Positions 21,661 through 34,672 of a stretch of 64,000 nucleotides of DNA are shown piece after piece (positions within the stretch are counted from its first letter, which is position 1; each line of letters begins with the position of its first letter). Location: positions 76,533,974-76,597,973 of the forward strand of contig CM051025.1 of the NCBI GenBank assembly GCA_027627225.1, in the 5' to 3' direction. Both the position numbers and the translations under genes were made by a program. The notes under the pieces were generated by a model. It made no database searches and had not been told where the DNA came from. It saw nothing but the letters and a program-made list of their open reading frames with translations. Origin of the DNA: Congeria kusceri (taxonomy: Eukaryota; Mollusca; Bivalvia; Myida; Dreissenidae).

Positions 21661-24600
21661 AAATTTAAATTTCAAGGTTCGATAATTTATCAAATTAATA
21701 TAATTAAACTTGAACCACGTAACAGTCAATTGTTTGATAATTAAATGTAACAGAATGAAGGTTACTATGAATATATCAAATTAATAGTGTATGCGATGTG
21801 TGTAATAACAAGTGATTTGAACATTTTCGAATCTCATTTTCAAGGAATCATTATTGATTATTTGGCTCAACATACTTACGTATTTTATCCAGGCCATTTT
21901 TGCGCGGCGCGGCGCCATGCCCCTTTTTTGAAGCGCCACTTTGCCCTTTTCAAAGGTAGAAGCCGCCACGTGCCCTAATCGATAACAATCTTATCCACTT
22001 TTATCGTCCCTATGACACATGTTTCTACGCGATTTGATTTAAGCAATTACTGTACTAATGATTGTCAGCTTGGTTCTTGATGATGCGATACGATTAACAT
22101 AATGATACAACGTCAACTCGTAGATTGGACATTCCCCCTCTCACTATCCGTGTTAGTTACGGATTGATTTTTGAATTAATACGATTTATTACTTCAATTG
22201 ACAAATACTTTTAGCACTGCGACAATGTAAAATTACAAATGTTGACACCTGAAAATGGACTTATAGTACGTATGCGTAGAAACTAATATATATTTAGGTG
22301 ATATATTATTTTTTATTTAAATGTATTTAATTGATTGACGAAACCTTTAGTAGCGTAACTTCGGGTCAAATACCGGCAGTGAGGTTCTGTGTCTAGAGAC
22401 TTGAGGTGTGAAAGGGAACCAAGTTGTATAATGGTATGCGTGTCAAATATTACTTACCTGTCAACGCCGGTATCTGGACATCGGTTCCTATGGACATTCG
22501 TTCCTACTCTATTTTTTTACATAAGCGGACAATTGTTCCTACGTGATTATGACACCTCGGACACTTGTTCCTAAATAATTTTGATAGCCCAGACATTCGT
22601 TCGTACAATATTTTGACAGCCCGGACAATCGTTCCTATGTAAGATTATTGTCAACCCAGACATAGCGGTTGATATGGTGTATTTATCGGCGATATAATGT
22701 CTCCATTTTAGGATAAACACCCAAAAGATCGCTAATTAAGTCATGAATTTGTTGAAAATAAATAAACACAATTAAATTTATCTCCAATTATCATAAGAGT
22801 TACACATTCTTTAATTATTTTATTGCAATTATATGTATTATTATTTGTTGACACTTTAAAAAAAGATGACAATTATAGGCTAATTAGCGCACATAACTGA
22901 TAACAATAAGCCAAATCATAATGAGCCGACAAACAGTCCTTAATTAAATAATTGTTCACACTTTAAGAAGTACATCAGTTATTGTACCTAACGGACAACA
23001 ATAAGGCAGAAGGCACTTTTCACATTCCCGTTATTGAGTAATCTCTCGGAATCCTGCAAGTTTATAAAAATTTGTGCAGAGGACAGACGGAACTGAAAGG
23101 TAATTGTATATTTGCTGCGAATCTTTAGATTTTGCAAATATAAAATATCGATCTTTAATTACTAAGAATATAATTATGTGATCCACAGAATTTGCTTCCC
23201 AAATTTCTCCATACGTTACGGACAATCAAGTTTATATCTAAACACGCCACGTACTACTTACGTTATATAAAGAGAATTACATAAAATGAAAGCGTTCGGC
23301 AGATATACAACAAACCTGATGTTTTTCTTGTTTGTTTAATCCGTGTGAATATTGAATATTTCATGTGCAAATCTTGTAGTTGGTACAAGAGTGTGACAAC
23401 ATGCTTTTATGTTGTTTTTATATATATAAATTTGTATATATAAATATGATACCCACAGTTAATACACTGAAACACATGTGCCCTTTTAAAGGACACAATG
23501 CCCTTTTTGGATATATTGCGCCATGCCCCTCTGCCTTCCTGGATAAAACACTACGTACGTACATTATTGTATTGACTTAATGTTCACGTGTGATATATTG
23601 CAATTGTCGGATATGGTACAGATATACTACTAGTTTTTATATGTGCGACGTTTGTACCACAGTTATATGAAATTTCAACTCGGCGATTGCCTTATCTTAT
23701 GTGCCACAAATACACAGTCCTTTTGCGCCAACATATTTAAAGATGAATACACGTAAGTTATGGAATATATATTTATGCCAACAAAATAAACCAATGCAAA
23801 CAAATTACGAATACGTTTATTGAAACATTTCGAATTTTATTAAAGAACATTCAGTTAGCTTCTTATCGATTTCACAAACCTGTATTTCCGATAACCTGCA
23901 AAGGTCAGCATGACATTGACGGACTTAATGTTTCCACAGCACCAAATGCCAAGGCAAAATAATCAGTTAATGGAATTGTGACACAATTTGTGATTAGTCT
24001 ATTTGCAACATATGTTAGAAGAGTTTAAAAGCTTTCAAACATGAGACAGAGCTAATAACATATAGAGACACGTTACTACTTGTTGCGTTGGTAACATAAA
24101 GAACTACATTATTCTAATTAGAATTGTTAACGAAGAAAATACAAATGAGCATATATCGTACTTTATTAGATTTAATATGTACATGTTTCAAGTTTACACT
24201 CCGTTTTGTACATTTGTTGCTTTAAGTACCCACATTAACCCAATCGAATCTTACTAACCTATAAGTAAATAATCTATTTTCAGATAATCACTGCTTCACT
24301 TGACACTCAAAGAGATTTTCTGTTATCATTTAATCTATGAAAAGGTACAGATTGAGAGATAAAATTTGCACATTCTTGATGGATGATCCGCATATTTTTA
24401 TCAAATGCATGATTTCATGAGATTTTATTAGATTTAACGTGTTTAATATTTTAAATAGTTTTTTATGATTGTACGCCTAAATTTAAATTTTAATGTTTAT
24501 AGAGGAAAATTTTCGATGGTCTTGTTAAACTGTGAGCAACAGCTAGTAACCATTACATTGTTTGTAATGATATATCTGAATCACCGAAAACATAACGTCG

Positions 24601-24699
24601 TATTATTAAACCATATAGTTGAATGCAATTCCAGCTGTGGTTTGTTTCAAACGTTTTAGTTGCAATTCATTGTGATTTAAAAAAAAAGAATATTAAAAG
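21661..24699. other. AT-rich non-coding stretch
   Basis: No gene recognised. A GC-rich patch at 21898-21975 (GGCGCGGCGCC, then repeats of GCCCTTTT) has a looser echo at 23478-23530. A minisatellite at 22476-22640 is listed separately. Confidence 0.45.
22476..22640 (+). repeat. Minisatellite, ~32-bp period
   Basis: Six diverged copies of a GGACA-N2-CGTTCCTA core at 22476, 22492, 22527, 22559, 22591 and 22623. The last four spacings are 32 bp and the first is 16 bp. Between cores lies an AT-rich spacer with GACA-like ends. Confidence 0.75.
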
Positions 24700-24975
24700 A
24701 AGATTTTTTTATTAATACACTGATAAGTCACGTTTGCATATCAACAACCTTAAGATACATTGTATTTGCCACAAAAATGCTTCATAGTCTTTACAATGTA
24801 TGTGTCTAATTGACACAGGCACCTTTTTTTGACAGACGGTGCGTGGTTTAATTTCAATTCTAACGTCTTTTAACTGGAAATTCGACGGGAAAATAAATAA
24901 GCTAGACGAATGATAACGTGTTTGCATCATCTGAACAGAAAACAACACATCGATGTCTCACAGTGTTAAAATGAC
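24700..24975 (+). repeat. Interspersed duplicated block, copy A
   Basis: Aligns in the same orientation with 30950-31320 and 45283-45640. Shared landmarks are AAGTCAC-TTTGCAT-TCAACAAC, CTAATTGACA-AGGCA, CTAGA-TG and AACAACACATCGAT-TCTCA. This is the most diverged of the three copies. No coding potential is shared. Confidence 0.6.
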
Positions 24976-25754
24976 CAACTTCAGCAGCAAGAAACAAGAT
25001 GGTTCGTCTCAATCATAAAATAATACAAACAATAAGGTTCGGAATAATTAAGTGTGTAACAATAAGTAATGTATTGACAATCATCATGGACATTTAGGGA
25101 AGTGTTATTAGGCATAATGGGAATGTTAAATTCGGTTTTCGGCATAGTTGCTCTTATCGTATTTGAGTTATGCCCAGTCAGGCGACACAGCCGACTCGTG
25201 GAGTTCTAGTTTTGGATTAAGTGTGAATTAGTTAAAAATAAAAGTTTTCATGTGTTATTAATTACAAGGGAAATTTTTTATTTAATTGTATTAGTTAAAC
25301 TTGTTGAAAACATCAAATTAAAGGCTTTTTTTTTATCTGATCCGTTTACATAAATTAACTCAATACAGTCCAGATGTAATGTGATCAACTTTATAATTTT
25401 TACCTTAATAATTATGTCCATACCTCTTTCACATGGTATAACTTTCTAATTCACAATCGAGTGTTAGTCTCCCCAATAAGTTCACTTTCGCGCTTTTCCA
25501 TTTGTTCAATGAATTTTCCTACTGCATGCATTCTAATTTATATAAGGCTTATAAGAATGAATCAAATTAAGTTAACTTATAATATATTATATTCTAGTAA
25601 AATACTAAGATTCACAATTGATGTTGTCATCTGCATGAATGATGTGAAATACGAGTCTCCGAATTACAAAAAAAAACATTCAAAAGGAAAACACATAGAA
25701 TTTATTCTCGATCGCAATATAGCAATACATTTGCCTAAATAACATGTACACATT

Positions 25755-26490
25755 TCCAAACTTAACGGTCGTGAACTGATTCGTATGCCAGTGTGGAACC
25801 CGTTAATAACGCCACGATTCAGAATATCAAGCGTAAGTCAAGCGCAGACTTGAGCGCCAAGATGACAATTATTCTGGCTTTGAGCTTTTTGCCAACTGTA
25901 AACAACAAGTTTGCTTTGTTATTTTATCTTCGGTATTGTTATATTTTTCTCGCAGCGACACATGAATTTCGTATCAGGTTGAATGCCAGAAAATAGTCGA
26001 GAATCCCCCGGTGTTGAAAAAGTAGGCCGTATAAAAGATGCATTTCGCATAAATGACCGATTGATTAAATTGTTATAGTGTTATAGGCAGAAGACGACGT
26101 GTCTCCAAGACATTTTGATGCACTGTGACATTGAATTACTCGGAATCTGAATTTTTAAGAGTTTATTTATAAACAGCAAGTGATTGTGTCGAACCCGCGA
26201 ATGCATTCTGTGTTCTCTTACTTCAAGTAAGATTAATTGTTTTAAACGTTGCGTATTATAGATTATTTTATTTTACATTTTGAAAGTAAAGAGAAGACAT
26301 CTATATACAGGAAAGAGGCGATTAACACTAGGAGATTGTGTTATTTTACGAGACTCTACAAGACTCTACCAAGATTTGTTTCTAACCTTTTCAGATATAT
26401 TCGTTTTGAACAATGACATTATTATTGATATCGTTTTTTTTAAACATTTAAAGGCCATTTGTAAAATATCGTTAAATGTATGTAAAATCT
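25755..26490 (+). repeat. Duplicated blocks colinear with 32190-32570
   Basis: Two sub-blocks, 25755-25880 and about 26390-26490, match 32190-32310 and 32465-32570 in order and orientation. Landmarks include GTCAAGCGC-GAC-TGAGCGCCAAGATGAC and CGTTAAATGTATGTAAAA. Together with copy A they suggest an old duplication with an offset of about 6.3 kb. Confidence 0.5.
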
Positions 26491-27126
26491 CTAAAAATAC
26501 GAATCATGATTCAGAATACTATAGCATAAATACAATGCATAAATAAATAATGAAACGTAATTTTATTTATTATTTAGTTATTGAATGATACGATCACCTG
26601 ACGACAATAGCTCACTAAAATCCTTGTTATATAACAAATGGAAATAAAAAGAGTAAGAATTTGTATTCTATACTGCATTGTAACAAGTAAATGAATGGAA
26701 ACTCCATGATTAACATTCCGAGATGACCATGCTTTATACATTTAGAAGTTAAAGATTGAAAAAAAATCAAGATTTAACCTCGTTTGCCGGATGTCTCTTT
26801 ACAATCCAAATTTAGAACATCACCATTGTTTATTCATTGCAGTCATCTCCCTCAGAATATCGGATATAAACTTAATATATCTGGATAATACGCTGCCTAA
26901 CTGAATGCCAAATAATTGTGTTCTGTCCAAGAAAGAGCCATGAATTGATGGAAAGTTAAATTCGGACTGAAAAGCGTTTTTTTGTGAGCCGGTCTGATAA
27001 CATCTTCTTAAGAAACAACTTCGGATATGAAGCTGGGATGAATATAACGTTTGCATTATAGATTTCTAGCAACGCAGACATAACGACTACACAAAGCTTA
27101 AATACTGACTAAATAAAATACCAATT

Positions 27127-27174
27127 CGAAGAATATTACAATATCAAAGCCGAAGAATATTACAATATCAAAGC
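27127..27174 (+). repeat. Perfect 24-bp tandem duplication
   Basis: A 24-base segment beginning CGAAGAATATTAC is repeated head to tail without a mismatch, so the duplication is recent. Confidence 0.95.
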
Positions 27175-27865
27175 ACAGTTATGGTTAATAAAGGGACATT
27201 GAAACAGTAGAACACTTCACATACAATCGAATACATTTCACAGTAATGAAACTGTATATGCAGTGAGTCAGTAGTTCGGTTTCTTCACCCAACTGTTCTT
27301 TTGCCGTATATAAATGCAGGTACAGTTCTACGAAGGAAATGATGAAGTGAAACTCTGCAATACAGTCCGTGATAGAAAAAAACTGAATGCGACTTGCATA
27401 ATGTTAAATATGCATTATTTGAATCCTGCCGGAAACTTCCTGAAAACTGTCACTAATTTATATACAAATCATTCACAGTTGTTAGATATTTCTAGTATTA
27501 TTCTATTATTTTAAAAAGAAGCAAGAAAATGTCTTTCGCAAGTCTTAAATGGCAGCTATCAAAATATTATATGATTTGCCATCATTACACAAAACGTTGT
27601 AAATATTTCCAAAGATATTGCAATCAAAAGTGAACCTTTAATGGACCATTATCACGATCTTATGTTATACTCTTAAAAATGATTTTCAAGTGAAATATTG
27701 TAATGACGCCAGCTTCATTCATACAAATCAAAGAATCAATTGACGTCATATTTATTGATAAAACAGTGACAATATTTATGTTAACACGCTCAAATTTAAA
27801 GCATATTAACAAAACGGCAACGTTAGAATTTCGTTAGATGTAAAAGTATTATAAAATATATAGAA

Positions 27866-28747
27866 AGGCGTAGAAATATGTTTGTTTTAGGTTTTATGGC
27901 CAAACAAATTAGGGTAGGTACGTAAGGCTTTATTATTATTATTATTATTTAGTAAATTATCAACATGAATATTCTATAACTGAAAAAATATGCAAAACAT
28001 ATCGGTAATATCCTTAAACATTGTTCTGAAGTGGATGGTATCAAAACAACAACAAAACAACAGCAACATTATTCAGCAGTAAAGCTTATACAAGCTCATA
28101 GCCTACATAATATGAATAAGTATAAATATTTACAAGTAATGGCAGAAGTGGAACGTATAATTGTCTAATAAAATGGTTAAACACAATTATATTTTTATTG
28201 ACAAGAAGTAAAGAGAATAAATCTATAATTGGAGAGAAACAAACATTATTGCTCGTATATTATTTAAATACTAATAGGAGGAAGTATTTAATGATAAAAA
28301 AATCAAACATGTTTGCGTGAAATAAAAATCAGTAGTTCCGTAGTTTATGACTAGGATACTTAACATTTTACTGGTAAACGATGTTTTAATTACGTTCTAA
28401 TTGGCGTCTTAAAGTAGTTGCCTCATAAATGAACTTCGCTACACTAATTATTTCATTTTTATTTTCGCTGGACATTAATCTTTTAAACTTTGAAATTGTT
28501 GGCCACCTGCAAAAATGTTGTTTTAGGAGTTTTTTTCTAATGTGTGTATATATTGGACAGACTAACAAGAAATGATACTCATTTTCTATTGCGTTCATGT
28601 TGCAAAATTTACACTTATTTAACCAAAAACATTTAATTACTGAAAAACATCAATAAAACAAAATCCTACAAACTCAATAAAATATTATAGGGTCGGGGCA
28701 TTTTTAGGGTAGGTTGGTTAACCTAAAACAAACATATGTTTACGCCT
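27866..28747. repeat. Inverted repeat flanking a LINE remnant
   Basis: 27866-27893 and the reverse complement of 28720-28747 agree at 26 of 28 positions; both contain ATATGTTTGTTTTAGGTT. The LINE fragment at about 27925-28680 lies between them. The arms may be the ends of a MITE split by the LINE, or two MITE copies in opposite orientation. Confidence 0.6.
27925..28680 (-). mobile_element. LINE 3'-end fragment
   Basis: The minus frame 28386-28598, continuing upstream to about 28640, ends a LINE ORF. It has C-K-F-C, then E-N-E-Y-H-F-L-L-V-C-P and H-I-R-K-K, closely parallel to the C-terminus of the LINE at 19444-20031. The 3' side ends near a (TTA)n run at 27928-27950, taken as the tail. It is strongly 5' truncated: only the last ~85 codons and a 3' UTR remain. 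Confidence 0.75.
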
Positions 28748-28749
28748 AA

Positions 28750-30949
28750 AAGATGTGGTTTTATTGCGCTAAATAAAATATAATTTGTTTGTCACGATTT
28801 TGCTTTCGCGCTTTTAAGCACGTGCGTTTTTCTGCGCTGCGCATTTCTGGAACTATTTTCTAAACATTAGGCTCCGCGCATAATTGACATTACGACGGAC
28901 CGATTATTGACAGGTCGATCAGATCGCGGCACTGATAAGCATGGGCTCCATCCGCTATTTTGTCCGTCATATTGACCAACCTGCCTGACATTCCAATAAT
29001 TATTTTTGTGGCGTGTAACCTTTCGAAAAAAGTAATAGTGAAAGTCCGTTTAGTTCTACGAAATTCACTGATTCTTTGCATGTTATATGCGTTATGATGT
29101 CGTAGACATGGTTTACACAGTCGCATGATTTAAACGCACATGTCGTGTAGGCAGAATTTAAAGTGAAGAAATTAGTAGATTTGCGTTATTTTGTCAAACT
29201 CTCGAAAATGTACTTTAAATGAGTGTTCAAAAAGAGATTAGTCCTACGTAAAATGTGTTTTCTATATGTGTTATATACAGACTTATCGCAAAAAATAGAT
29301 TAAAAGCTTAAAATTTGTGGGAACATTTTTAATATTTACGGCTCTCTCTATGAAATCCACTTCAACATGAAGACTAACGAAAGAAGAATTTAATCTTGGC
29401 CAGACGTTCGTTTATGGGCCGATTTGACACAAAACGACCAACAAAGACTCGAAAACTGGCAGTAATGAGTACGGAAAACGTTAGGAAACTGACCGCAAAC
29501 AAACCATCAAAACAAAATGGCGCCCGGAGAAAGCTCAAGAACGCCGAAAACTTCTCCAATACTAAAATACTTCAGCGTGATTACTGGATATAAATACTCA
29601 TTATATACAAAACAACATATTAATATATGTTTAATGGACAATTGCAATTTAATATCATAGGGTAAAAAGGATTAATTTTGCAGTTAGAGAACCGTCAAAG
29701 TCAGCAATAAAATGTAAACAAAAGGATACTATGCGTGCTTAGCAACTTTGAACAAATGACGCATCGACCTAATGTATGGGAAATAAATAAAAATAAGGAA
29801 TAATAATATTTAGGATGTTAAAATACATTTGGACCAAGATGAAAAGCTCCAATGCCTTGTGGGTTAAAGGTATACCCGCAGACATTGTCTATTAGTCGTC
29901 TTGGACCAATACAACTGTGGGAACACAAGAAAGTATCACCGGTAAGGTAGGCTCTTAATGATTTATATGTAACTTAAAAAAAAAAAACTTACACCCGTAA
30001 TGTAATAAAAGACATTTTCCTTGTTTACATTTTCAGAAAGCTTTCTGATAGACGCATTTTTTTCTCTTATGTCAATATTATCAATATATTGTCATTTATC
30101 AACAGCGCGACTATTTTAATAGTTGACATTTTGAAACAACCGTATGTTAGATCTCCCGTGAATTTAACGATTTCCTCAGCGGTCATGCTACATAAGAGGC
30201 CGACAAAAACAAGTTTGTGCATTGTACTTTAAGTACGTTATACCAGAGTCTACCGGTATATTGGCTAGCGTACCGGTTCGTACGATTTTTTGACACAAAC
30301 AGAGTAGTCTCACTTGAAATCGGTGGGCGTGGTTAACTCCGCTCTGTCGTAACGTCAATTGTTGCACAATAACATATAGTTGATTTTCTTCTTTTTCTAT
30401 GGAAAACTAGCCGCGTGTCGTCGTGCTAGAATATATTATTATTTAAGATATTTAAGGAACTATCGATGTGATTCCTCGACAAGTCTAAAATTAGTGTCCA
30501 TGATCTTTCAGTGTTGATAGATTTCTTCGACTGCGTTTATTGCCAGTTGGTTAACATTATCTGTATACTACACCAAGATGCTCATTTATTGTCAATATCA
30601 CAGCTTCTCTTGACACAAGCAGGAACGTTTGATCTATGCACATACATTTTCATCTTTTCTGAGACAAGTCGGGATTCGTGGTGTGCATTTTTATAACGAA
30701 TGTATGATTTTACCAACATTTTATAAATGTTTACGTTAATAATAGTGTGTGGTATTGTGTGATATTTCACTTAAGTTTAATTAATGTTTTATAAAGTCGA
30801 ATTTTGATGGCCAATTTAACTGTGAATAAAGGTATAATTGTATTATGCTATTAAATGTATAATGGTTAATGAAAATGTCAGAATCTGCGTATAAAATGGC
30901 ATAACAGGCTGTTTTGATTTGACGTTTCTTCCTTGCTCTGTACACTTTA
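28750..30949. other. Non-coding stretch with GC-richer patches
   Basis: No recognised gene. 28800-29000 is richer in CpG than its surroundings. A 47-codon ORF starting in a CAAAATGGC context lies at 29517-29660 (separate entry). Confidence 0.4.
29517..29660 (+). other. Short ORF in good start context, unassigned
   Basis: ATG at 29517 in the context CAAAATGGC opens 47 codons beginning M-A-P-G-E-S-S-R-T-P-K-T-S-P, in a locally GC-rich patch. It could be a first coding exon or a chance frame; I know no homologue, and the overlapping 65-codon frame in another phase is equally anonymous. Confidence 0.12.
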
Positions 30950-31320
30950 TCCTTGATGCCTTACATGTTTAGTAATAGTGAACTTCAGTTGCTGCTTCTG
31001 ATTAATTGACTGGTAAGTCACATTTGCATGTCAACAACATATAATTTCAAACAAATGTCACAAAGAATGCCACGAAGTCCAGTCGTAATTGCTATGTATG
31101 AAATATCCGTTATGTAACTAATTGACAGAGGCATCATAGTAGGCACGTTTTGGAAAGACACATGATGACATAATGAGCATTTCTATTCCTATGTCTTTTG
31201 ATTGGATATTCTAAGGAAAACACAAGCTAGAATGTTACCGAGGTTTGTGCAATATGACGTATGCTTGTTCTAAATTCCAAATAACAACACATCGATATCT
31301 CAAAGTAGTGTTAGCTGTGA
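30950..31320 (+). repeat. Interspersed duplicated block, copy B
   Basis: The best match is with 45283-45640: both share TCAACAACATATAATTTCA, AACAAATGTCAC-AAGAATGC, GTAATTGCTATGTATGA, ATGATGACATAATGAGCAT and CTAGAATGTT. The weaker third copy is at 24700-24975. Confidence 0.7.
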
Positions 31321-31870
31321 CATTTTCATTATGTAAAATACTCAGAAGTTTCGTTTTGATAACAGTCACATACTAATAATGATTATGTTTGGCAGTACGT
31401 AAGTTTTGAAAAATACTGTTTGTTAGGAAAGTGTTCAATACAAACAACACGGATTATATCTAAATAATTAGTTATTAATTACGTATTCAGAAATTTGAGA
31501 TGTCTTTACATGTCCACCATCATGGCGTAGCGACTTAAGTCTGATTTTCACCCTCGGCAAAATTCGGTTTCTTTTTTGGGTTGTTGATAAATATAAGAAA
31601 ATCAACATTTCAGTATGGCGTTGGTATGAAGGAAAGCATGTTTAATAATTTAATTTGTTATTTAACGTCTTTATAAACTTTTAATTATATGTGTTTTATC
31701 TGATCTTCCAAAATTAAGAGAAACATCTATATGGAAAAATATCATCAAAGCATTGTCCACACAAATGGTGGTGATTTTGAAATATGTATCATTTTAGTCT
31801 TCATATTGGCTGATCGACAAAATAAATTGTCGAATATAATTTCATTTGATTTAACTCCGAAGCACTTTCA

Positions 31871-31920
31871 TTCAAGCACTTATGGATTTCAATTCTTTCA
31901 AGCACTTATGGATTTCAATT
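31871..31920 (+). repeat. 26-bp-period tandem duplication
   Basis: TTCAAGCACTTATGGATTTC occurs at 31871 and again at 31897, followed in both by AATT. A short direct duplication in non-coding sequence. Confidence 0.9.
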
Positions 31921-32189
31921 ATATAATAATATTTCTAAGGCACACTCTACATAAAATCCCATTTGAATTACTCATAAATGTCCTGATCAATGTTTAACTT
32001 ATATGGAAGAAAAGTCCAAATGTTCCGTTAGTGCGTTTTGTACTTATCTTTGCTGTAATAATTAACATTAGCATTGTCGTTGCCTTCTGCGCCGTACAAA
32101 CGTGAACTACTAGCCTCCGAAACGAAGAAAACATATTGATAAAATATACACGTATTTTTGATCTCATTTACAGCGACACATTTGCAACG

Positions 32190-32570
32190 ATTTCCACACT
32201 AAATGGTCCTGGGCTTATTCATATGCGAGTGCTGCACTTATAGATAATACATTGATTCGGGATATTTAGCGTATGTCAAGCGCTGACAAAAGCGCCAAGA
32301 TGACGATTTTGTTAGATTAGTGCTTTTACGTGATTGCAATATGGCGGTATTAACGTGTAAACACAATATGACTTTAGGATTCCCATGTTTTTGGGCATGA
32401 TGCATTTGCATTTTTTGTGAATTTTGCATTCACGAAGTTGCAGTGTATGGAGAGAAATATCATAATCAGCTATATTCACTTTCAGCAATTATTTTTTCAT
32501 CGCCAATATTTGTGTGAGGCATTTTAAAGACGTTTGCCGTATACTGTTAAATGTATGTAAAACATCGGCA
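32190..32570 (+). repeat. Duplicated blocks colinear with 25755-26490
   Basis: Sub-blocks 32190-32310 and 32465-32570 match the listed partner region in the same order. They follow copy B just as the partner blocks follow copy A. Confidence 0.5.
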
Positions 32571-33419
32571 TACTTTGAAGTTATTTTTCAACACAATACA
32601 TAAAAAATACAAGCCATGAACAACAAACAGTCACTTTAAAGTCTGTCGTAGTTAATTTTACGATTATTCAGTTATTTTATCTGAAAGTTGATCTGAATTA
32701 CAAGTACCATGTATTTGTCAATTTTTTTCCATAGAAGCTTGTTTTATGAATGTTTGTATTGTTTGTATTATCACATATAAAACGTGAGCAATTTCAGACC
32801 TGTGTAATTAATACTTATTTTCGCCATGTTGCCTTTGTATTTCTTTTTGATTAGTAATTTGTTGACTTATTTCAGGCAACAAATCAATTCATTCGTATTC
32901 TAGAAAAGGAAAGGAAAGGCCATTCGATTCAATCAAAGCAAGACATTTTAATGATTTTAACAGAAGCGTTTTCTACAAAATATACGTGTATAAAACTACG
33001 ATAAATCCGCGGTTTGCATTTTAGGTTTATATGAACGCAGGCACAGAAGCTACATAACGCTTTGATACTGACTGTGTTAAATAGCAATTTAAAAATTATT
33101 ACAAATGCTATCTCAGTATCAAAGCACCGCAATAATATTATATAAATGATAAAATAACATGATCAAATCGTATACCAGCTGGCATAAGATGATACCATTT
33201 CTCAATAATCCAGCAAGCGCTTCTGTGTAATGAGATAATAACTTTGTTTCCTACACAACGGTCATATTATGTCTGTATGTTATCGACGCAGGTACACTGG
33301 CACGAACGAAAATACAATGATAGAGCAATAAGGGGATGATAGGTAGTGGTTATGGCGATTCAGTCCTTTTTTATTTGGAATTAATTATAACCTAAGTAAT
33401 AACATGTTAAAATACTTCA

Positions 33420-33720
33420 GCAAAATATATGAAAGCTATTCAATACATTTATTTGTAAAGGTTTCGAACTACGCATCAATAATTACAATATGTTTGACAA
33501 GTATTTTGGCTACTTACCGTATTGTATGCGATGGTGACTTTGAAAACAAAATATGTCTGTTAATCAGTCAAATGATAAAATCTGTTTTTATGCAATCAGC
33601 AAACATGTTTTAAAAATTATATTTCTGTCTTCTTCTTTAAGTTTGCTTGTTTATGTCAGGATCATACATTTGTTCGCAACGGAGATATTTTGAAGAGAGA
33701 TAGAGAGACTAACTCTGTTT
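33420..33720 (+). repeat. Duplicated block matching 45685-46040
   Basis: Shared landmarks are ATGAAAGCTATTCAATACAT, CAAGTATTT-GGCTA, GCAATCAG-AAACATGTT, TCTTCTT-TAAGTT-GCT-GTTTATGT and TTTTGAAGAGAGATA. Same orientation, moderately diverged. Confidence 0.65.
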
Positions 33721-33750
33721 AGTTTATGACCGAATGTGCCATGTTTTGCT

Positions 33751-33791
33751 CCATCCATCCAACCATCCATCCATCCATCCATCCATCCATC
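33751..33791 (+). repeat. (CATC)n microsatellite
   Basis: Tandem CATC/CCAT tetranucleotides immediately left of the inverted-duplication complex at 33798. Confidence 0.9.
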
Positions 33792-34037
33792 TATCTGATT
33801 TTTTAATGTTCCATAAGTAAATACACTATAATAAGGGAAAGGTTAATAGCGCCCATTTTACAGTCACCTCACAATGTCTTGGTACAGTTCACTAAAACCG
33901 CCGATTCTCCAGATCTCCTCTTGCTGATCGTCGCAAGACAGATTCTTTTTGTAGAAAACACTGTTTATTTCGTAAACATTGGTTAACTGGCTCGGAAATG
34001 ATGAAAAGTTTCGCCAAAGTCAACGTATTTTTCGACT

Positions 34038-34570
34038 ATGTCAATTTCGACGTCCATACGGTTGAATGCACAAATGACAGTTTCTAGTAGATCTCAGCAT
34101 ATATATTGTATAGATCTGGTAAACTTCTTGTGTATTCATTAAACTCAACCATTGTCTTTAAATCCACAAAGTGATTTCCTTCAAAACACGTAAACAACCA
34201 CTTAAAATTCATAAATTCACTATATAGCTTTGCATAACTTTCACTTTGGCAGCCATTTCATTTGAAATGTAAATGCAGCATGAATTTGGCTTTTCAGCCA
34301 ATCGGAATTCAGCAATTCTTTGGTGCGGTTAAATTTTCAGTTAAAACTGTCATGGCTGCCAAAGTGAAAGAGAATAATGTTTTATAATGAATTCACGGCG
34401 TTCAAGTGGTTGTAAACGTGTTTTGAAAAGAATCACTTTGTGGATTTAAAGACAATAGTGGAGTCTAATGAATACACATGAAGTTTACCAGATCTATACA
34501 ATATGATATGTGCTGCAATCGACCAGAATCTGTGATTTGTGCATTCAACTGTGTGGACGTCCAAATCAAC
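34038..34570. repeat. Large imperfect palindrome (arms ~215 bp)
   Basis: 34038-34256 pairs with 34352-34570, roughly 80 per cent by eye, around a ~95-bp loop. Landmarks in both arms: GACGTCCA, GTTGAATGCACAAAT, TTGTATAGATCTGGTAAACT, GTCTTTAAATCCACAAAGTG and CTTTCACTTTGGCAGCCAT. It sits inside the left arm of the larger inverted repeat. Confidence 0.75.
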
Positions 34571-34672
34571 ATGCACCCCGTGGAATCATTGCGACCATAA
34601 CGCAAGCGTTATGTGTACACAATTTTGCAATGCAGCTTCCGTTGTGGTGTCAATATCAAGAAATGGACGCCT
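34510..34672 (+). pseudogene. Candidate exon fragment, unassigned
   Basis: An open frame from 34510 reaches CTGCG-GTGAGT at about 34672/34673, a good donor. The next good acceptor (TTTGTTTCAG, ending 35090) joins it in phase to a short stretch ending F-T-C-N-L-C-E-K then stop at 35154. The peptide is Cys-rich (C-D-L-C, then C-G). I do not recognise a family, and the 5' part overlaps the palindrome arm, so it may be gene debris carried by the duplication. Confidence 0.25.

Noticed and set aside
21898..21975. CpG island promoter
   Set aside because: A very short GC-rich patch made of GCGCC and GCCCTTTT repeats, with a looser echo at 23478-23530; more like a low-copy repeat than a promoter, and no gene follows.
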